Both the position numbers and the translations under genes were made by a program. From JBBPYC01 sp965218765 (GTDB lineage Bacteria > Pseudomonadota > Gammaproteobacteria > Burkholderiales > Burkholderiaceae_C), in NCBI GenBank assembly GCA_965218765.1, contig CBDCLU010000002.1, positions 1,426,001-1,490,000 of the forward strand: 64,000 nt of DNA, in the 5' to 3' direction. Positions within the stretch are counted from its first letter, which is position 1, and each line of letters begins with the position of its first letter. This document shows positions 22,532-31,739 of the stretch, in pieces. Under the pieces are notes generated by a model. It was not told the origin of the DNA. It made no database searches and saw nothing but the letters and a program-made list of their open reading frames with translations.

Positions 22532-25354
22532 GTGCCGCGCGAAACCCGCTCCACCTGCCCTTACTGCGGCGTGGGCTGCGGCGTCATCATCGAAAGCGAC
22601 GGCGTGCAGATCACCGGCGTGCGCGGCGACCCGGATCATCCGGCCAACTTCGGGCGTTTGTGTACCAAGGGCTCGACCCTGCATCTGACGGCAACGGCCG
22701 CCGTCACGCGCCAGACACGGCTGCTGGAGCCTATGCAGCGCACCCGGCGCGGTGCGCCACTGCAGCCGTTGGCCTGGGATGCGGCGCTGGAACTCGCAGC
22801 GGGGCGCTTCGCCGACACGATCACCGCCCACGGCCCCGATGCGGTGGCGTTCTACGTCTCCGGCCAGTTGCTGACCGAGGACTACTACGTATTCAACAAG
22901 CTCGCCAAGGGCCTCATCGGCACCAACAACATCGACACCAATTCGCGCCTGTGCATGAGCAGCGCGGTGGCCGGCTACAAGCAGACGCTCGGCGCCGACG
23001 CGCCGCCGGCCTGCTACGACGACGTGAACCACGCGGATTGCCTGTTCATCGCGGGCAGCAACGCGGCCTGGGCGCATCCGGTGCTGTTTCGCCGGATCGA
23101 GGATGCAAAGGCCGCGAACCCCGCGATGAAGATCATCGTGGTCGATCCGCGCCGCACCGACACGGTGGAACTCGCCGACCTCTTTTTGCCGATCCAACCC
23201 GGCACCGACGTGCTGCTGTTTCACGGCATGCTGCATCTGATGCTGTGGGAAGGCTGGACCGATGCTCGCTACATCGCGGCGCACACCAGCGGCTTCGATG
23301 CATTGAAGGCATTGGTGCGCGACTGCACGCCGGACAAAGTCGCGCAGGTCTGCGGTATCACGAAAGACGATCTGCTGGCTGCCGCGCGGTTGTTCGCGAC
23401 TTCCACGGCCACGCTGAGCCTGTACTGCCAGGGCCTGAACCAGTCATCGTCCGGCACCGCAAAGAATGCTGCGCTGATCAATCTGCATCTGGCGACCGGC
23501 CAGATCGGCCGGCCGGGCGCGGGGCCGTTCTCGCTGACCGGCCAGCCGAACGCGATGGGCGGGCGCGAAGTCGGCGGGCTGGCCAATCTGCTGTCCGCGC
23601 ATCGGGACCTGGGCAATCCGCAGCACCGCGCCGAAGTGGCGGCGCTTTGGGGCGTGCCTTCGGTGCCCGAGAAACCCGGCAAGACCGCAGTCGAGCTGTT
23701 TCAGGCCGCCGCCGACGGTGAGATTCGCGCGCTCTGGATCGCCTGCACCAATCCGGCTCAGTCGATGCCCGACCAGGCCACGGTGCGGCGCGCACTGGAG
23801 CGCTGCGAGTTCGTCGTGGTACAGGAAGCGTTTGCAACAACGGCCACCTGCGATTTCGCCGACCTGTTGCTGCCCGCCACCACCTGGGGTGAAAAGGACG
23901 GCACGGTGACGAACAGCGAACGCTCTATCTCGCGGGTGCGCGCGGCGGTGCTGGCAGCCGGCCGTGCGCGTGATGACTGGCGCATCGCGGTCGATTTCGC
24001 GCATCGGCTCGAGTCCCGGCTTGGCCGAAGCCAAACATTGTTTCCATACACCGACGCGGAATCGGTCTGGAACGAGCATCGCGAATCCACGCGTGGCCGG
24101 GATCTGGACATCACCGGCATGGATTACCCGATGCTCGAAGCCGCGCCGCGCCAGTGGCCGCTGCGCGAGGGCGACACCGAGGGCAAGGCGCGGCTGTACG
24201 AGGACCGGATTTTCCCGACCGCGGACGGCCGCGCAAAGTTCGCGGCAACGCCGTATCGCCCCGTCGCCGAAGTACGCGAAGCACGCTTTCCGTTCGTGCT
24301 CAACACCGGCCGCCTGCGTGATCAATGGCACGGCATGAGCCGCACCGGCACCTTGGGCCGGCTGTTCGGCCATATGGCCGAGCCGGTCGTGCAGCTCAAT
24401 CCGCAGGACATGGCGCGGCGCAAGATCGCCGACGGCGACCTGGTGCGCGTCAAGTCGCGCCGCGGCGCACTGGTGCTGCCGGCGCAGGGCTCGGCCGAGG
24501 TCGCGCTGAGCCAGGCGTTCATCGCGATGCATTGGGGCGCTGAATTCTTAAGCGGCCGCGCCGACGACGGCAGCGCGTTGGCCGGCGTGAATGCGTTGAC
24601 CAGTTCGGCGTTCTGTCCCGACTCGAAGCAGCCCGAACTGAAGGCGGCAGTCGTGCGCATCGAGCCCGCCCAGCTGCCCTGGACCTTGCTGGCCGCGGCC
24701 TGGCTGCCCGCGCCCGACGCGCTGGCCGCGCGTGAGCGGCTCAAGCGGCTGATGAGCGAGTTCGCATTCGCGAGCTGTGTCCCGTTCGGTGCCGGCAGCG
24801 CGCTTGCGCAAGGGGCGGCGACGCAGGTGGGCGTGCTGTTTCGCGCGGCTGCAGCCACGCCGCCGACCGACGCGCTGGTGGCGTCGATTGAACAACTGCT
24901 GGCTCTGGCCAGCGCCGACACGCTGCACTACGCCGATCCGCGCCACGGCAAGCGCCGCGCGGTGCGGCTCGTGCGCGACGGCGACACGGCCCGGCTGCAG
25001 GGCTTTCTGCTGGCCGGCGACACCCGCGCCGAAGCCTGGATCAAGGCCATCCTGCAGGACCAGTTGCCCGCGCAAGCCTATGGCCGCCAGTTGCTGTCGC
25101 CGCTGGCTGCACCGCCGGCCGGCGTGGCCACGCGTGGCAAGGTCATCTGCAGCTGCTTCGGCGTGACTGAAAGCGCGATTGCGGCGCAGCTCAGGACAAC
25201 CGGCGATGACGTCAGCGAAGGCGCACGGTTCAGCGCCCTGCAGGAAGCGCTGTCATGCGGCACGAATTGCGGCTCATGCCTGCCCGAACTCAAGCGCATG
25301 GTGCGCGCGGCGGCAGCTACTGCTGTTGCAACAGCCACTGCACTGCCCTCCTGA
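22532..25354 (+). CDS. nasA: Assimilatory nitrate reductase catalytic subunit
   Basis: A 940-residue molybdopterin enzyme reducing nitrate to nitrite in the cytoplasm. GTG 22532 is chosen because the N-terminal [4Fe-4S] motif TCPYCGVGCGVI then begins at residue 9; GAGAG precedes it. The Mo-bis-MGD domains follow (SRLCMSSAVAGYKQTLGADA, AINL-type TGQIGRPGAGPFSLTGQPN, SGTAKNAALINLHLATGQ). The C-terminus carries a BFD-like [2Fe-2S] domain (VICSCFGVTES...SCGTNCGSCLPELK), as in Klebsiella NasA, for electron input. It starts 28 bases after nirD in the same operon. Confidence 0.96.
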   Translation: MPRETRSTCPYCGVGCGVIIESDGVQITGVRGDPDHPANFGRLCTKGSTLHLTATAAVTRQTRLLEPMQRTRRGAPLQPLAWDAALELAAGRFADTITAHGPDAVAFYVSGQLLTEDYYVFNKLAKGLIGTNNIDTNSRLCMSSAVAGYKQTLGADAPPACYDDVNHADCLFIAGSNAAWAHPVLFRRIEDAKAANPAMKIIVVDPRRTDTVELADLFLPIQPGTDVLLFHGMLHLMLWEGWTDARYIAAHTSGFDALKALVRDCTPDKVAQVCGITKDDLLAAARLFATSTATLSLYCQGLNQSSSGTAKNAALINLHLATGQIGRPGAGPFSLTGQPNAMGGREVGGLANLLSAHRDLGNPQHRAEVAALWGVPSVPEKPGKTAVELFQAAADGEIRALWIACTNPAQSMPDQATVRRALERCEFVVVQEAFATTATCDFADLLLPATTWGEKDGTVTNSERSISRVRAAVLAAGRARDDWRIAVDFAHRLESRLGRSQTLFPYTDAESVWNEHRESTRGRDLDITGMDYPMLEAAPRQWPLREGDTEGKARLYEDRIFPTADGRAKFAATPYRPVAEVREARFPFVLNTGRLRDQWHGMSRTGTLGRLFGHMAEPVVQLNPQDMARRKIADGDLVRVKSRRGALVLPAQGSAEVALSQAFIAMHWGAEFLSGRADDGSALAGVNALTSSAFCPDSKQPELKAAVVRIEPAQLPWTLLAAAWLPAPDALAARERLKRLMSEFAFASCVPFGAGSALAQGAATQVGVLFRAAAATPPTDALVASIEQLLALASADTLHYADPRHGKRRAVRLVRDGDTARLQGFLLAGDTRAEAWIKAILQDQLPAQAYGRQLLSPLAAPPAGVATRGKVICSCFGVTESAIAAQLRTTGDDVSEGARFSALQEALSCGTNCGSCLPELKRMVRAAAATAVATATALPS

Positions 25355-25623
25355 GACGTGCCTATCGCACCGCGCTGCCGATATCCAGCGCTTCGCAGCA
25401 GTCGGTCGTGTAAACCTGAACGACAATGCGCCGGCCATGATGCTGTTCCTCGCGCTTTCTCGCCGCACGACACTGTTTCGTGCCACATGTTGCCGGCCCG
25501 TTTCTCGGTTTGCCGATGCGTGCTTGGCTGCGGCTCGACGCGGTCAACTTCGCCATCGATGCTGGTCCGGCCCGTGCCGGCTTCCTGCATCACGGGTGAG
25601 GCGCGGCGCCTTGCGTCACTGAC
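25355..25623 (+). other. Intergenic gap between nasA and ybiB, nothing recognised
   Basis: A 269-base stretch. Short frames exist on both strands (for example a minus-strand frame ending YTTDCCEALDIGSAVR), but none has a convincing start or family motif. No terminator hairpin was seen, so read-through from nasA into ybiB is possible. Confidence 0.3.
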
Positions 25624-26592
25624 ATGGGCATCGCGCCCTATCTGAAGGAAATCGGCCGCGGCAAGGATGGCGCACGGCCGCTGTCGCGCGCGCAGGCGGC
25701 GGACCTGTTCGGCCAAGTGCTGGACGGCGGCGTAACCGACCTGGAGATCGGCGCGTTCTGCCTCGCGATGCGCATCAAGGGCGAGACGCCCGAAGAGATG
25801 GCCGGTTTCCTCGATGCGATTCATCCCCGCATGCGGCTGCTTCTGGCCGGCAGCGCGCCGCTGGTGGTGCTGCCCAGCTACAACGGTGCGCGCAAACTGC
25901 CGCTGCTGACGCCATTGCTGGCGCTGCTGCTCGCGCGCGCGGGGCTGCCGGTGCTGATCCACGGAGCGGCGACCGAATCGAGCCGGATTTTTGTGTCAAA
26001 TGTGCTTGATGCGCTAGTGCCGCCTGCGTTTCCAGCTATCAAAAAAATAACATCCGACGACATGACGCCAACGGCGATCGCGCCCGGTGAAGTTGCCTAC
26101 GCGCCAACCGACGCGCTGTGTGCGCCGCTGGCGAGGCTGCTCGACGTGCGCCGCGTGGTGGGTTTGCGCAATCCCGCGCACAGTCTGGTCAAGCTCATGA
26201 ATCCCTGCGCGGGCCCGGCCGTGATCGTCGGCAGCTACACGCATCCCGAGTACGCAGCGTCGATGGCCGCATTGTTCGAGCTGGTCAGCGCCACCGCGCT
26301 GCTGCTGCGCGGCACCGAAGGCGAGCCGGTCGCCGATGCGCGCCGCATGCCGCCGATGGAAGGATTCGTGCGCGGGCAGCGCGAGTTGCTGCAGGAGCCC
26401 CGCCGCAGCACCGAAGTCGTCGCGCCCGAGTCGCTGCCCAGCGCGATCGATCCGCAGAGCACGGCCGGCTACACGCAGGCGGTACTTGTTGGCAGATTGC
26501 CGGTCCCCGAATCGATCGGCGTCCAAGTGGAACACATCTTGCGATTGGCTGCTGCGTGTACCACCCCGAGCGGCCCCGCCCCTACCTCATGA
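25624..26592 (+). CDS. ybiB: YbiB/TrpD2-like nucleic-acid-binding protein
   Basis: A 322-residue member of the anthranilate-phosphoribosyltransferase fold family (glycosyltransferase family 3) called YbiB/TrpD2, which binds nucleic acids rather than making tryptophan. Helical N-terminal domain: LFGQVLDGGVTDLEIGAFCL, AMRIKGETPEEMAGFLDA. Large domain: VVLPSYNGARKLPLLTPLLA, VLIHGAATESSRIF, VVGLRNPAHSLVKLMNPCAG. At residues 121-143 it contains an AT-richer segment, overlapping the repeat motif at 26034, that looks inserted. It overlaps cobA by 4 bases (ATGA), linking it to the siroheme/nitrate genes. Confidence 0.9.
   Translation: MGIAPYLKEIGRGKDGARPLSRAQAADLFGQVLDGGVTDLEIGAFCLAMRIKGETPEEMAGFLDAIHPRMRLLLAGSAPLVVLPSYNGARKLPLLTPLLALLLARAGLPVLIHGAATESSRIFVSNVLDALVPPAFPAIKKITSDDMTPTAIAPGEVAYAPTDALCAPLARLLDVRRVVGLRNPAHSLVKLMNPCAGPAVIVGSYTHPEYAASMAALFELVSATALLLRGTEGEPVADARRMPPMEGFVRGQRELLQEPRRSTEVVAPESLPSAIDPQSTAGYTQAVLVGRLPVPESIGVQVEHILRLAAACTTPSGPAPTS
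26034..26051 (+). repeat. Comamonadaceae-type interspersed motif inside ybiB
   Basis: AGCTATCAAAAAAATAAC interrupts the GC-rich ybiB frame. It resembles the complement of GCTATTTACTTGATAGC at 58243-58259 (14 of 17). I recall GCTATCAAAAAAATAGC-like termini as common in Comamonadaceae intergenic repeats. Here it is translated as part of PAIKKITSDD. Confidence 0.5.
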
Positions 26593-27437
26593 ACAGTTCC
26601 GTCAACGCCAGCAGCACGAGCCAGGTCGGCCGCGGCATCGTGACCCTGGTCGGCGCCGGCCCGGGCGACCCGGAACTGCTCACGATCAAGGCGCTGCGCG
26701 CGATTCAGGCCGCCAGCGTGCTGCTGGTGGACGACCTGGTCAGCGACGAAATCGTCGCGTTCGCGCAGCCGTCCGCGCGCGTGGTGCATGTCGGCAAGCG
26801 CGGCGGCTGCAAGAGCACACCGCAGACCTTCATCGAAAAATTGATGCTCACCGCCGCGCTGGAAGGTGAGAACGTGGTGCGCCTGAAAGGCGGCGACCCG
26901 TTCATCTTCGGGCGCGGCGGCGAGGAAGCCGAGCACTTGCGTGATGCGGGCGTCGACGTGCGCATCGTGAACGGCATCAGCGCGGGGCTGGCGGCGCCAA
27001 GCAGCCTGGGCGTGCCGCTCACGCACCGCGAGCATGCGCGCGGCGTCGTGTTCGTGACCGGGCATGCGGCGCCGAAAGACGCACGCAGCGGCGGCCTGAC
27101 CGGCGAGATCGACTGGCCGACGCTGGGCGCAGCCGCGCGCGATGCACACCTGACCCTCGTGATCTACATGGGCGTGCGCGGCGCCGCGCGGATTCAGGAC
27201 GGGTTGCTCGACGCGCTGGCGGCCGACACCCCGGCAGCCGTGATCCAGCACGCGAGCCTGGCCGAGCAGCGCCACATCGTGACCACGCTCGGCGAGCTGT
27301 GCGGCGCCATCGTGCGCGAGCGGCTCGCGAGTCCATCGATCATCGTGATCGGCGACGTGCTGCGTGGGCTGCAGGCTGCAGCGCAGCCTGAACAACAGCC
27401 GGACGCAGCCGGCCTGCTGCCGCGCCGCGCGCGCTAG
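26589..27437 (+). CDS. cobA: Uroporphyrinogen-III C-methyltransferase
   Basis: A 282-residue SAM-dependent enzyme methylating uroporphyrinogen III at C2 and C7 to precorrin-2, the siroheme/cobalamin precursor. Signatures: TLVGAGPGDPELLTIKALRA, VHVGKRGGCKSTPQ, NVVRLKGGDPFIFGRGGEEA and the GVPLTHREHARG loop. No CysG-type dehydrogenase/ferrochelatase domain, so other enzymes must finish siroheme. It is the last gene of the nitrate operon and supplies the NirB cofactor. The ATG overlaps the ybiB stop. Confidence 0.95.
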   Translation: MNSSVNASSTSQVGRGIVTLVGAGPGDPELLTIKALRAIQAASVLLVDDLVSDEIVAFAQPSARVVHVGKRGGCKSTPQTFIEKLMLTAALEGENVVRLKGGDPFIFGRGGEEAEHLRDAGVDVRIVNGISAGLAAPSSLGVPLTHREHARGVVFVTGHAAPKDARSGGLTGEIDWPTLGAAARDAHLTLVIYMGVRGAARIQDGLLDALAADTPAAVIQHASLAEQRHIVTTLGELCGAIVRERLASPSIIVIGDVLRGLQAAAQPEQQPDAAGLLPRRAR

Positions 27438-27547
27438 CCGTCCCATCGCGCTGCGGCAGTTCGGGGCGCCGGCGGCCGGTTGACCCGACCGTGCGATCTG
27501 TCAAACTCGCGGGCCCGCTTTGCAAACGATCCCCAAGGAGTTGACCG

Positions 27548-28753
27548 ATGCGCCCGATCCTGCCTGCCGCGCTGCTGTCGCTGACCGCCGTGCTCGTGAC
27601 TGCCGGCTGCGCGTCCTCCATATCGATGCCGACTGCTGCGTCCGGTACGCGCCAGCTGATGCTGGTTGCGAACGACGAAAAAATCCTTTGGGACGACGCC
27701 GGCAAAGGCGTGCTGGCGCCAGCCGGACGCGACAGCGTTTCGGTAGTGGACATCGGCAGCGATCCGCTCAATCCGCGCATCTTGGCGAACCTGCCACTGG
27801 CCAACAGCATCGTCGGCCCGCCGACGAACCTAGCGATCACGCCGGACGGCACGCTCGGCCTCGTCGCCAACCCGATCAACGTGGTCGCGGACGGCGCGGC
27901 GTTGAAGAACGTGCCCGACAACCGGCTGTTCGTGCTGGATCTGATGCAGGATCCGCCAACGTTGATCGACACGGTGACCGTGGGCAAACAGCCGTCCGGC
28001 CTGTCGATCAACAAGGCCGGCACACTCGCGCTGGTGGCCAATCGCGAAGACAAGTCGGTTTCGGTGCTGCGGATCCTCGGCAAGCGGGTCGAGCTGATCG
28101 ACACGGTGCCGATGGGCGACTCCGTCACGCATGTGCGCTTCACGCCGGATGGCAATCGCGCGTTCGCAGTCAAGTTCGCGGCGCACAAGCTCGCGCTGCT
28201 CGACGTGAAAGGCGAGCAGGTCAGCTACGGCAAGGTCGATCTGCCGACCGGCCTGTGGCCGTACAACTTCGACCTCACGCCCGATGGCCGGCTGCTGCTG
28301 ACGGCCGACAACGGCAACGCGGGCGCGGCCGACGGCAGCGTCGATACCGTGAGCGTGTATGACCTGCAGGCGAAACCCGTGCGGCTGATCGACAAGGTGG
28401 TGGTCGGCGACGCGCCGGAAGGTTTTGTCACGAGCCCGACCGGCCGCATGGCCGCCGCGATCCTGCTGCGCGGCAGCAACTCGGCGAAGACCGCGCCGTT
28501 CTATCACCGCAACGGCAGCGTGGTTGCGCTCAAGATCGACGGCGACAAGGTTGTGCGCACGAACGAGGTCGAAGTGCGCGGGCTGCCTGAAGGCGCGGTG
28601 TTCAGCGAAGACGGTCAATACCTCTACGTCGGCAATTTCGTCGATTCCGACGTGTCGATCCTGAAGGTCGAAGGAGATCGGCTGGTGGACACCGGCCGCA
28701 CGCTGAAACTGCCCGGGCATCCGGCTGCGATGCGCGGACGCACCTTGTACTGA
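27548..28753 (+). CDS. YncE-like beta-propeller lipoprotein
   Basis: A 401-residue lipoprotein. The signal peptide ends in a lipobox VTAGC (Cys at about residue 20). The mature part consists of repeated blades: DSVSVVDIGSDPLNPRILA, PTNLAITPDGTLGLVANP, PSGLSINKAGTLALVANRE, VTHVRFTPDGNRAFAVKF and PEGAVFSEDGQYLYVGNF. This YVTN/YncE-type seven-blade propeller is periplasmic-facing; ligand unknown. AAGGAG upstream of the ATG is a strong ribosome-binding site. It stands alone between cobA and thyA. Confidence 0.8.
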   Translation: MRPILPAALLSLTAVLVTAGCASSISMPTAASGTRQLMLVANDEKILWDDAGKGVLAPAGRDSVSVVDIGSDPLNPRILANLPLANSIVGPPTNLAITPDGTLGLVANPINVVADGAALKNVPDNRLFVLDLMQDPPTLIDTVTVGKQPSGLSINKAGTLALVANREDKSVSVLRILGKRVELIDTVPMGDSVTHVRFTPDGNRAFAVKFAAHKLALLDVKGEQVSYGKVDLPTGLWPYNFDLTPDGRLLLTADNGNAGAADGSVDTVSVYDLQAKPVRLIDKVVVGDAPEGFVTSPTGRMAAAILLRGSNSAKTAPFYHRNGSVVALKIDGDKVVRTNEVEVRGLPEGAVFSEDGQYLYVGNFVDSDVSILKVEGDRLVDTGRTLKLPGHPAAMRGRTLY

Positions 28754-28761
28754 GTAAACCC

Positions 28762-29586
28762 GTGGCCGCCGACGCACAGCCGCGCCCGCTGCGGCACCCG
28801 TACGAAGACCTGATGCGCCATGTGGCGCTGCACGGCGTGGAGAAGTCCGACCGCACCGGCACTGGCACGAAAAGCGTGTTCGGCTGGCAGATGCGCTTCG
28901 ATCTGAACGACGGCTTTCCGCTGGTCACGACCAAGAAGGTGCATCTGAAGTCGATCATCTATGAGCTGCTGTGGTTCTTGCGCGGCTCCAGCGACAACCG
29001 CTGGTTGAACCAGCACGGTGTCTCGATCTGGGATGAATGGGCCGGGCCCGACGGTGAACTGGGGCCTGTCTACGGCGTGCAGTGGCGCAGCTGGCCGACG
29101 CCGGACGGCGGCCACATCGACCAGCTCGCGCAGGTGCTGGACACCCTGCGCAGCAATCCCGATTCGCGTCGCATGGTGGTCAGCGCCTGGAACGTGGCCG
29201 AACTCGACCGGATGGCGCTGCTGCCATGCCACGCGCTGTTCCAGTTCTATGTGGCGCAGGGGCGCTTAAGCTGCCAGCTGTATCAGCGCAGCGCCGACAT
29301 CTTCCTCGGGGTGCCGTTCAACATTGCGAGCTACGCGCTGCTGACGCAGATGATCGCGCAGCAGTGCGACCTGGGGCTGGGCGACTTCGTCTGGACCGGT
29401 GGCGACTGCCACATCTACGCGAACCACGCCGAGCAGGTCGCGCTGCAGTTGAGCCGCACGCCCTATCCGCCGCCGACCATGCACATCAAGCGCCGGCCGG
29501 ACTCCCTGTTCGATTACGCGTACGAGGATTTCGAGCTGCGCGACTACCGCTGCCACGACGCGATCCGTGCGCCGGTGGCGGTCTGA
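28762..29586 (+). CDS. thyA: Thymidylate synthase
   Basis: A 274-residue ThyA converting dUMP and methylene-THF to dTMP and dihydrofolate. The catalytic Cys is C156 in LLPCHALFQFYV. Other family blocks: RTGTGTKSVFGWQMRFDLND, GELGPVYGVQWRSW, LYQRSADIFLGVPFNIASYA and GDCHIYANHAEQ. It starts with GTG at 28762. FolA follows 12 bases after its stop, coupling dTMP synthesis to dihydrofolate recycling. Confidence 0.97.
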   Translation: MAADAQPRPLRHPYEDLMRHVALHGVEKSDRTGTGTKSVFGWQMRFDLNDGFPLVTTKKVHLKSIIYELLWFLRGSSDNRWLNQHGVSIWDEWAGPDGELGPVYGVQWRSWPTPDGGHIDQLAQVLDTLRSNPDSRRMVVSAWNVAELDRMALLPCHALFQFYVAQGRLSCQLYQRSADIFLGVPFNIASYALLTQMIAQQCDLGLGDFVWTGGDCHIYANHAEQVALQLSRTPYPPPTMHIKRRPDSLFDYAYEDFELRDYRCHDAIRAPVAV

Positions 29587-29598
29587 GAGCACGCGCCG

Positions 29599-30123
29599 AT
29601 GACGCGGCTGCACCTGATTTTTGCGCGCGCGAGGAACGGCGTGATCGGCCGCAATGGCGCGCTGCCCTGGCACCTGCCGCAGGATCTTGCGCATTTCAAG
29701 CGCACCACGCTGGGTGCGCCGGTGCTGATGGGGCGCCAGACCTGGGAATCGATTCCGGCAAAATTCCGGCCGCTGCCCGGGCGGCCCAACATCGTGCTCA
29801 CGCGGCAGCCGGACTGGCAGCCGGGGTCAGTCGGCAGCGTGTTGCGTGCGGCGACACTGTCGCAGGCCATCGAGCTGTGCTGCGACGCCAGCGATGCCTG
29901 GGTCATCGGCGGGGCGGCGTTATTTGAAGCAGCGCTGCCGCTGGCGAGCAGCGCGGTGGTGACCGAGATCGATGCGGATTTCGACGGCGACACCTGGGCG
30001 CCAGAATTCGGCGCCGGCTGGGTCCGCACGCAGCGCAGCGACGGCCCGGGCAGCACGCCCGAGCTGCCGTTTTCGATTCATACCTGGCAGCGCCGAGTCG
30101 GCCCTGCGGGCGCCGGTCATTGA
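29599..30123 (+). CDS. folA: Dihydrofolate reductase
   Basis: A 174-residue DHFR. Opening LHLIFARARNGVIGRNGALP followed by WHLPQDLAHFKRTT is the substrate/NADPH site, with the key acidic residue in LPQDLAHFK. Later MGRQTWESIPAKFRPLPGRP and WVIGGAALFEAALPLA are conserved. It regenerates THF from the dihydrofolate made by ThyA immediately upstream. The C-terminus (RRVGPAGAGH) is slightly longer than in E. coli. Confidence 0.96.
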   Translation: MTRLHLIFARARNGVIGRNGALPWHLPQDLAHFKRTTLGAPVLMGRQTWESIPAKFRPLPGRPNIVLTRQPDWQPGSVGSVLRAATLSQAIELCCDASDAWVIGGAALFEAALPLASSAVVTEIDADFDGDTWAPEFGAGWVRTQRSDGPGSTPELPFSIHTWQRRVGPAGAGH

Positions 30124-30164
30124 GCTTTTCGCTTTTCTTTGGCTTCACTTTATTTGCCTGACCC

Positions 30165-30785
30165 ATGCCACGTAGTTCATCCGCCAGCATCCTGCCGACC
30201 GAGTCGGACGCCGTCGCCGCTGCGCGCGGCAGTTCGCGCCGCCATTCAAGCTCGGTCGCCGGGACCGGCCTGGGCGGCGGCAGCATGACGAATCAGGTCG
30301 CGGTCTGCGTGCTGCTGGTGGCGATGGTCTGCGCAGCCTATGCCTATCTGGCGAGCCTGTCCCAGCTCGAAGCCGGCCGCGCGCGCGGCGAAGCCGCTCA
30401 GCGGCGCACCCAGGCCGCGCTGCAGATGAGCGACTTCCATGCGCGCCGCACCGACCAGGCGCTTGCGGAACTCGCGCGCGATCTGGTCGAGCCGGCGCGC
30501 AAGGCGTCCCTGCAGGCCCGCGCCGAAGCGCTGAAGGAGGACAAGGAAGCGCTGCAGAAGCAGGCGCAGAAGCTGACCAACGAAGCGGTGCTGTGGGACG
30601 AGCAAGGCGAAAAGCAACTGCTGCAGCAGCACCGCTGGGTCGAGGCGATCCTCGCGCTGCAGGCGGCGTTGCTGCTGGCCGCCGCCGCGTTGCTCACGCG
30701 CAAGATCTGGCTGGAGACCGCGATGATCATCGCGGCGCTGGTCGGCGTCGTGCTCGGCATCCTCGCGTCGCTATACAGTTGGTAG
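30165..30785 (+). CDS. DUF4337-like membrane protein with coiled coil
   Basis: A 206-residue inner-membrane protein. A Ser-rich cytoplasmic lead is followed by one TM helix (QVAVCVLLVAMVCAAYAYLA), then a long charged coiled coil (QALAELARDLVEPARKASLQ, ALKEDKEALQKQAQKLTNEA) and two C-terminal TM helices. This matches the DUF4337 layout; function unknown. An in-frame ATG near 30285 (MTNQVAV) would remove the Ser-rich lead and is an alternative start. Confidence 0.75.
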   Translation: MPRSSSASILPTESDAVAAARGSSRRHSSSVAGTGLGGGSMTNQVAVCVLLVAMVCAAYAYLASLSQLEAGRARGEAAQRRTQAALQMSDFHARRTDQALAELARDLVEPARKASLQARAEALKEDKEALQKQAQKLTNEAVLWDEQGEKQLLQQHRWVEAILALQAALLLAAAALLTRKIWLETAMIIAALVGVVLGILASLYSW

Positions 30786-30836
30786 CACAAAGCGCAGGAT
30801 TCACCAGCGCCTTGAGTCCTTTTTGTTAAAACTTCG

Positions 30837-31706
30837 ATGCGCATCGCCACCTGGAACGTAAATTCGCTGACCGTGCGGTTGCCGCAGGTGATCGACTGGC
30901 TCGGCAGCCAGTCGGTCGACCTGCTCGCGCTGCAGGAGTTGAAGCTCGAAGACCCGAAGTTTCCGCACGAGGCGCTGCGTGAAGCCGGCTACCATGCGAT
31001 CAGCTTCGGGCAGCGCAGCTACAACGGCGTCGCCTGGCTTTCCCGGCTCGGCGCGCTCAACGACGTGCAGCGCAACATTCCCGGTTTCACCGATGCGTCG
31101 GCGCGCCTGCTGGCCGCCACCGTGCCGGTCGAGTCGGCAGCGGCGCCCGGCGGCAGCGCGGCCGCCATCAGTCCACCAGCCGCACTGCGCGTGATCTGCG
31201 GCTACATGCCGAACGGCCAGGCGCTGGGCAGCGAGAAGTTCGAGTACAAGCTCGCCTGGTTTCGCGCGCTGCGCGACTACTTGCGGGAACAACTCGCCGT
31301 TCATCCGTATCTGTTGCTGGTGGGCGACTACAACATCACGTTCGACGACCAGGACGTCTGGGACCCGGTCGGCATGGCCGGCACGATCCATTGCACCGAA
31401 GAAGAGCGCCATCAGCTGCGCGCGCTGATCGCACTGGGCCTGCACGATGCGTTCCGGCTGTTCGAGCAGCCCGCGAAAAGCTATTCCTGGTGGGACTACC
31501 GCGAACTCGGCTTTCGCCGCAACCGCGGCATGCGCATCGACCACATGCTGGCAAGCGACGCACTGCGCCCGTTCGTGCAAGGCTGCCAGATCGACCGCAC
31601 ACCACGCGGCAATGAGCGGCCGAGCGACCACACGCCGGTGCTGGTCGACCTCGCGCTGGATGGCGCTTCCGCCGGTGCGGTGCAGGCGCCGGCAACGGGC
31701 GGTTGA
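30837..31706 (+). CDS. xth: Exodeoxyribonuclease III / AP endonuclease
   Basis: A 289-residue Mg-dependent nuclease of the ExoIII/EEP family for base-excision repair. Active-site blocks: MRIATWNVNSLTVRLPQVID (Asn), LLALQELKLED (metal-binding Glu), VGDYNITF (Asp/Asn), GMRIDHML and PSDHTPVLVD (catalytic Asp-His). It carries an Ala/Pro-rich insertion of about 18 residues (SAAAPGGSAAAISPPAA) not usual in E. coli XthA, plus an Ala-rich tail. Exact paralogue class (XthA or ExoA) is not assigned. Confidence 0.93.
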   Translation: MRIATWNVNSLTVRLPQVIDWLGSQSVDLLALQELKLEDPKFPHEALREAGYHAISFGQRSYNGVAWLSRLGALNDVQRNIPGFTDASARLLAATVPVESAAAPGGSAAAISPPAALRVICGYMPNGQALGSEKFEYKLAWFRALRDYLREQLAVHPYLLLVGDYNITFDDQDVWDPVGMAGTIHCTEEERHQLRALIALGLHDAFRLFEQPAKSYSWWDYRELGFRRNRGMRIDHMLASDALRPFVQGCQIDRTPRGNERPSDHTPVLVDLALDGASAGAVQAPATGG

Positions 31707-31739
31707 ACGCCCGCACGCGGTTGCCGCTTGGTCCGCGCC

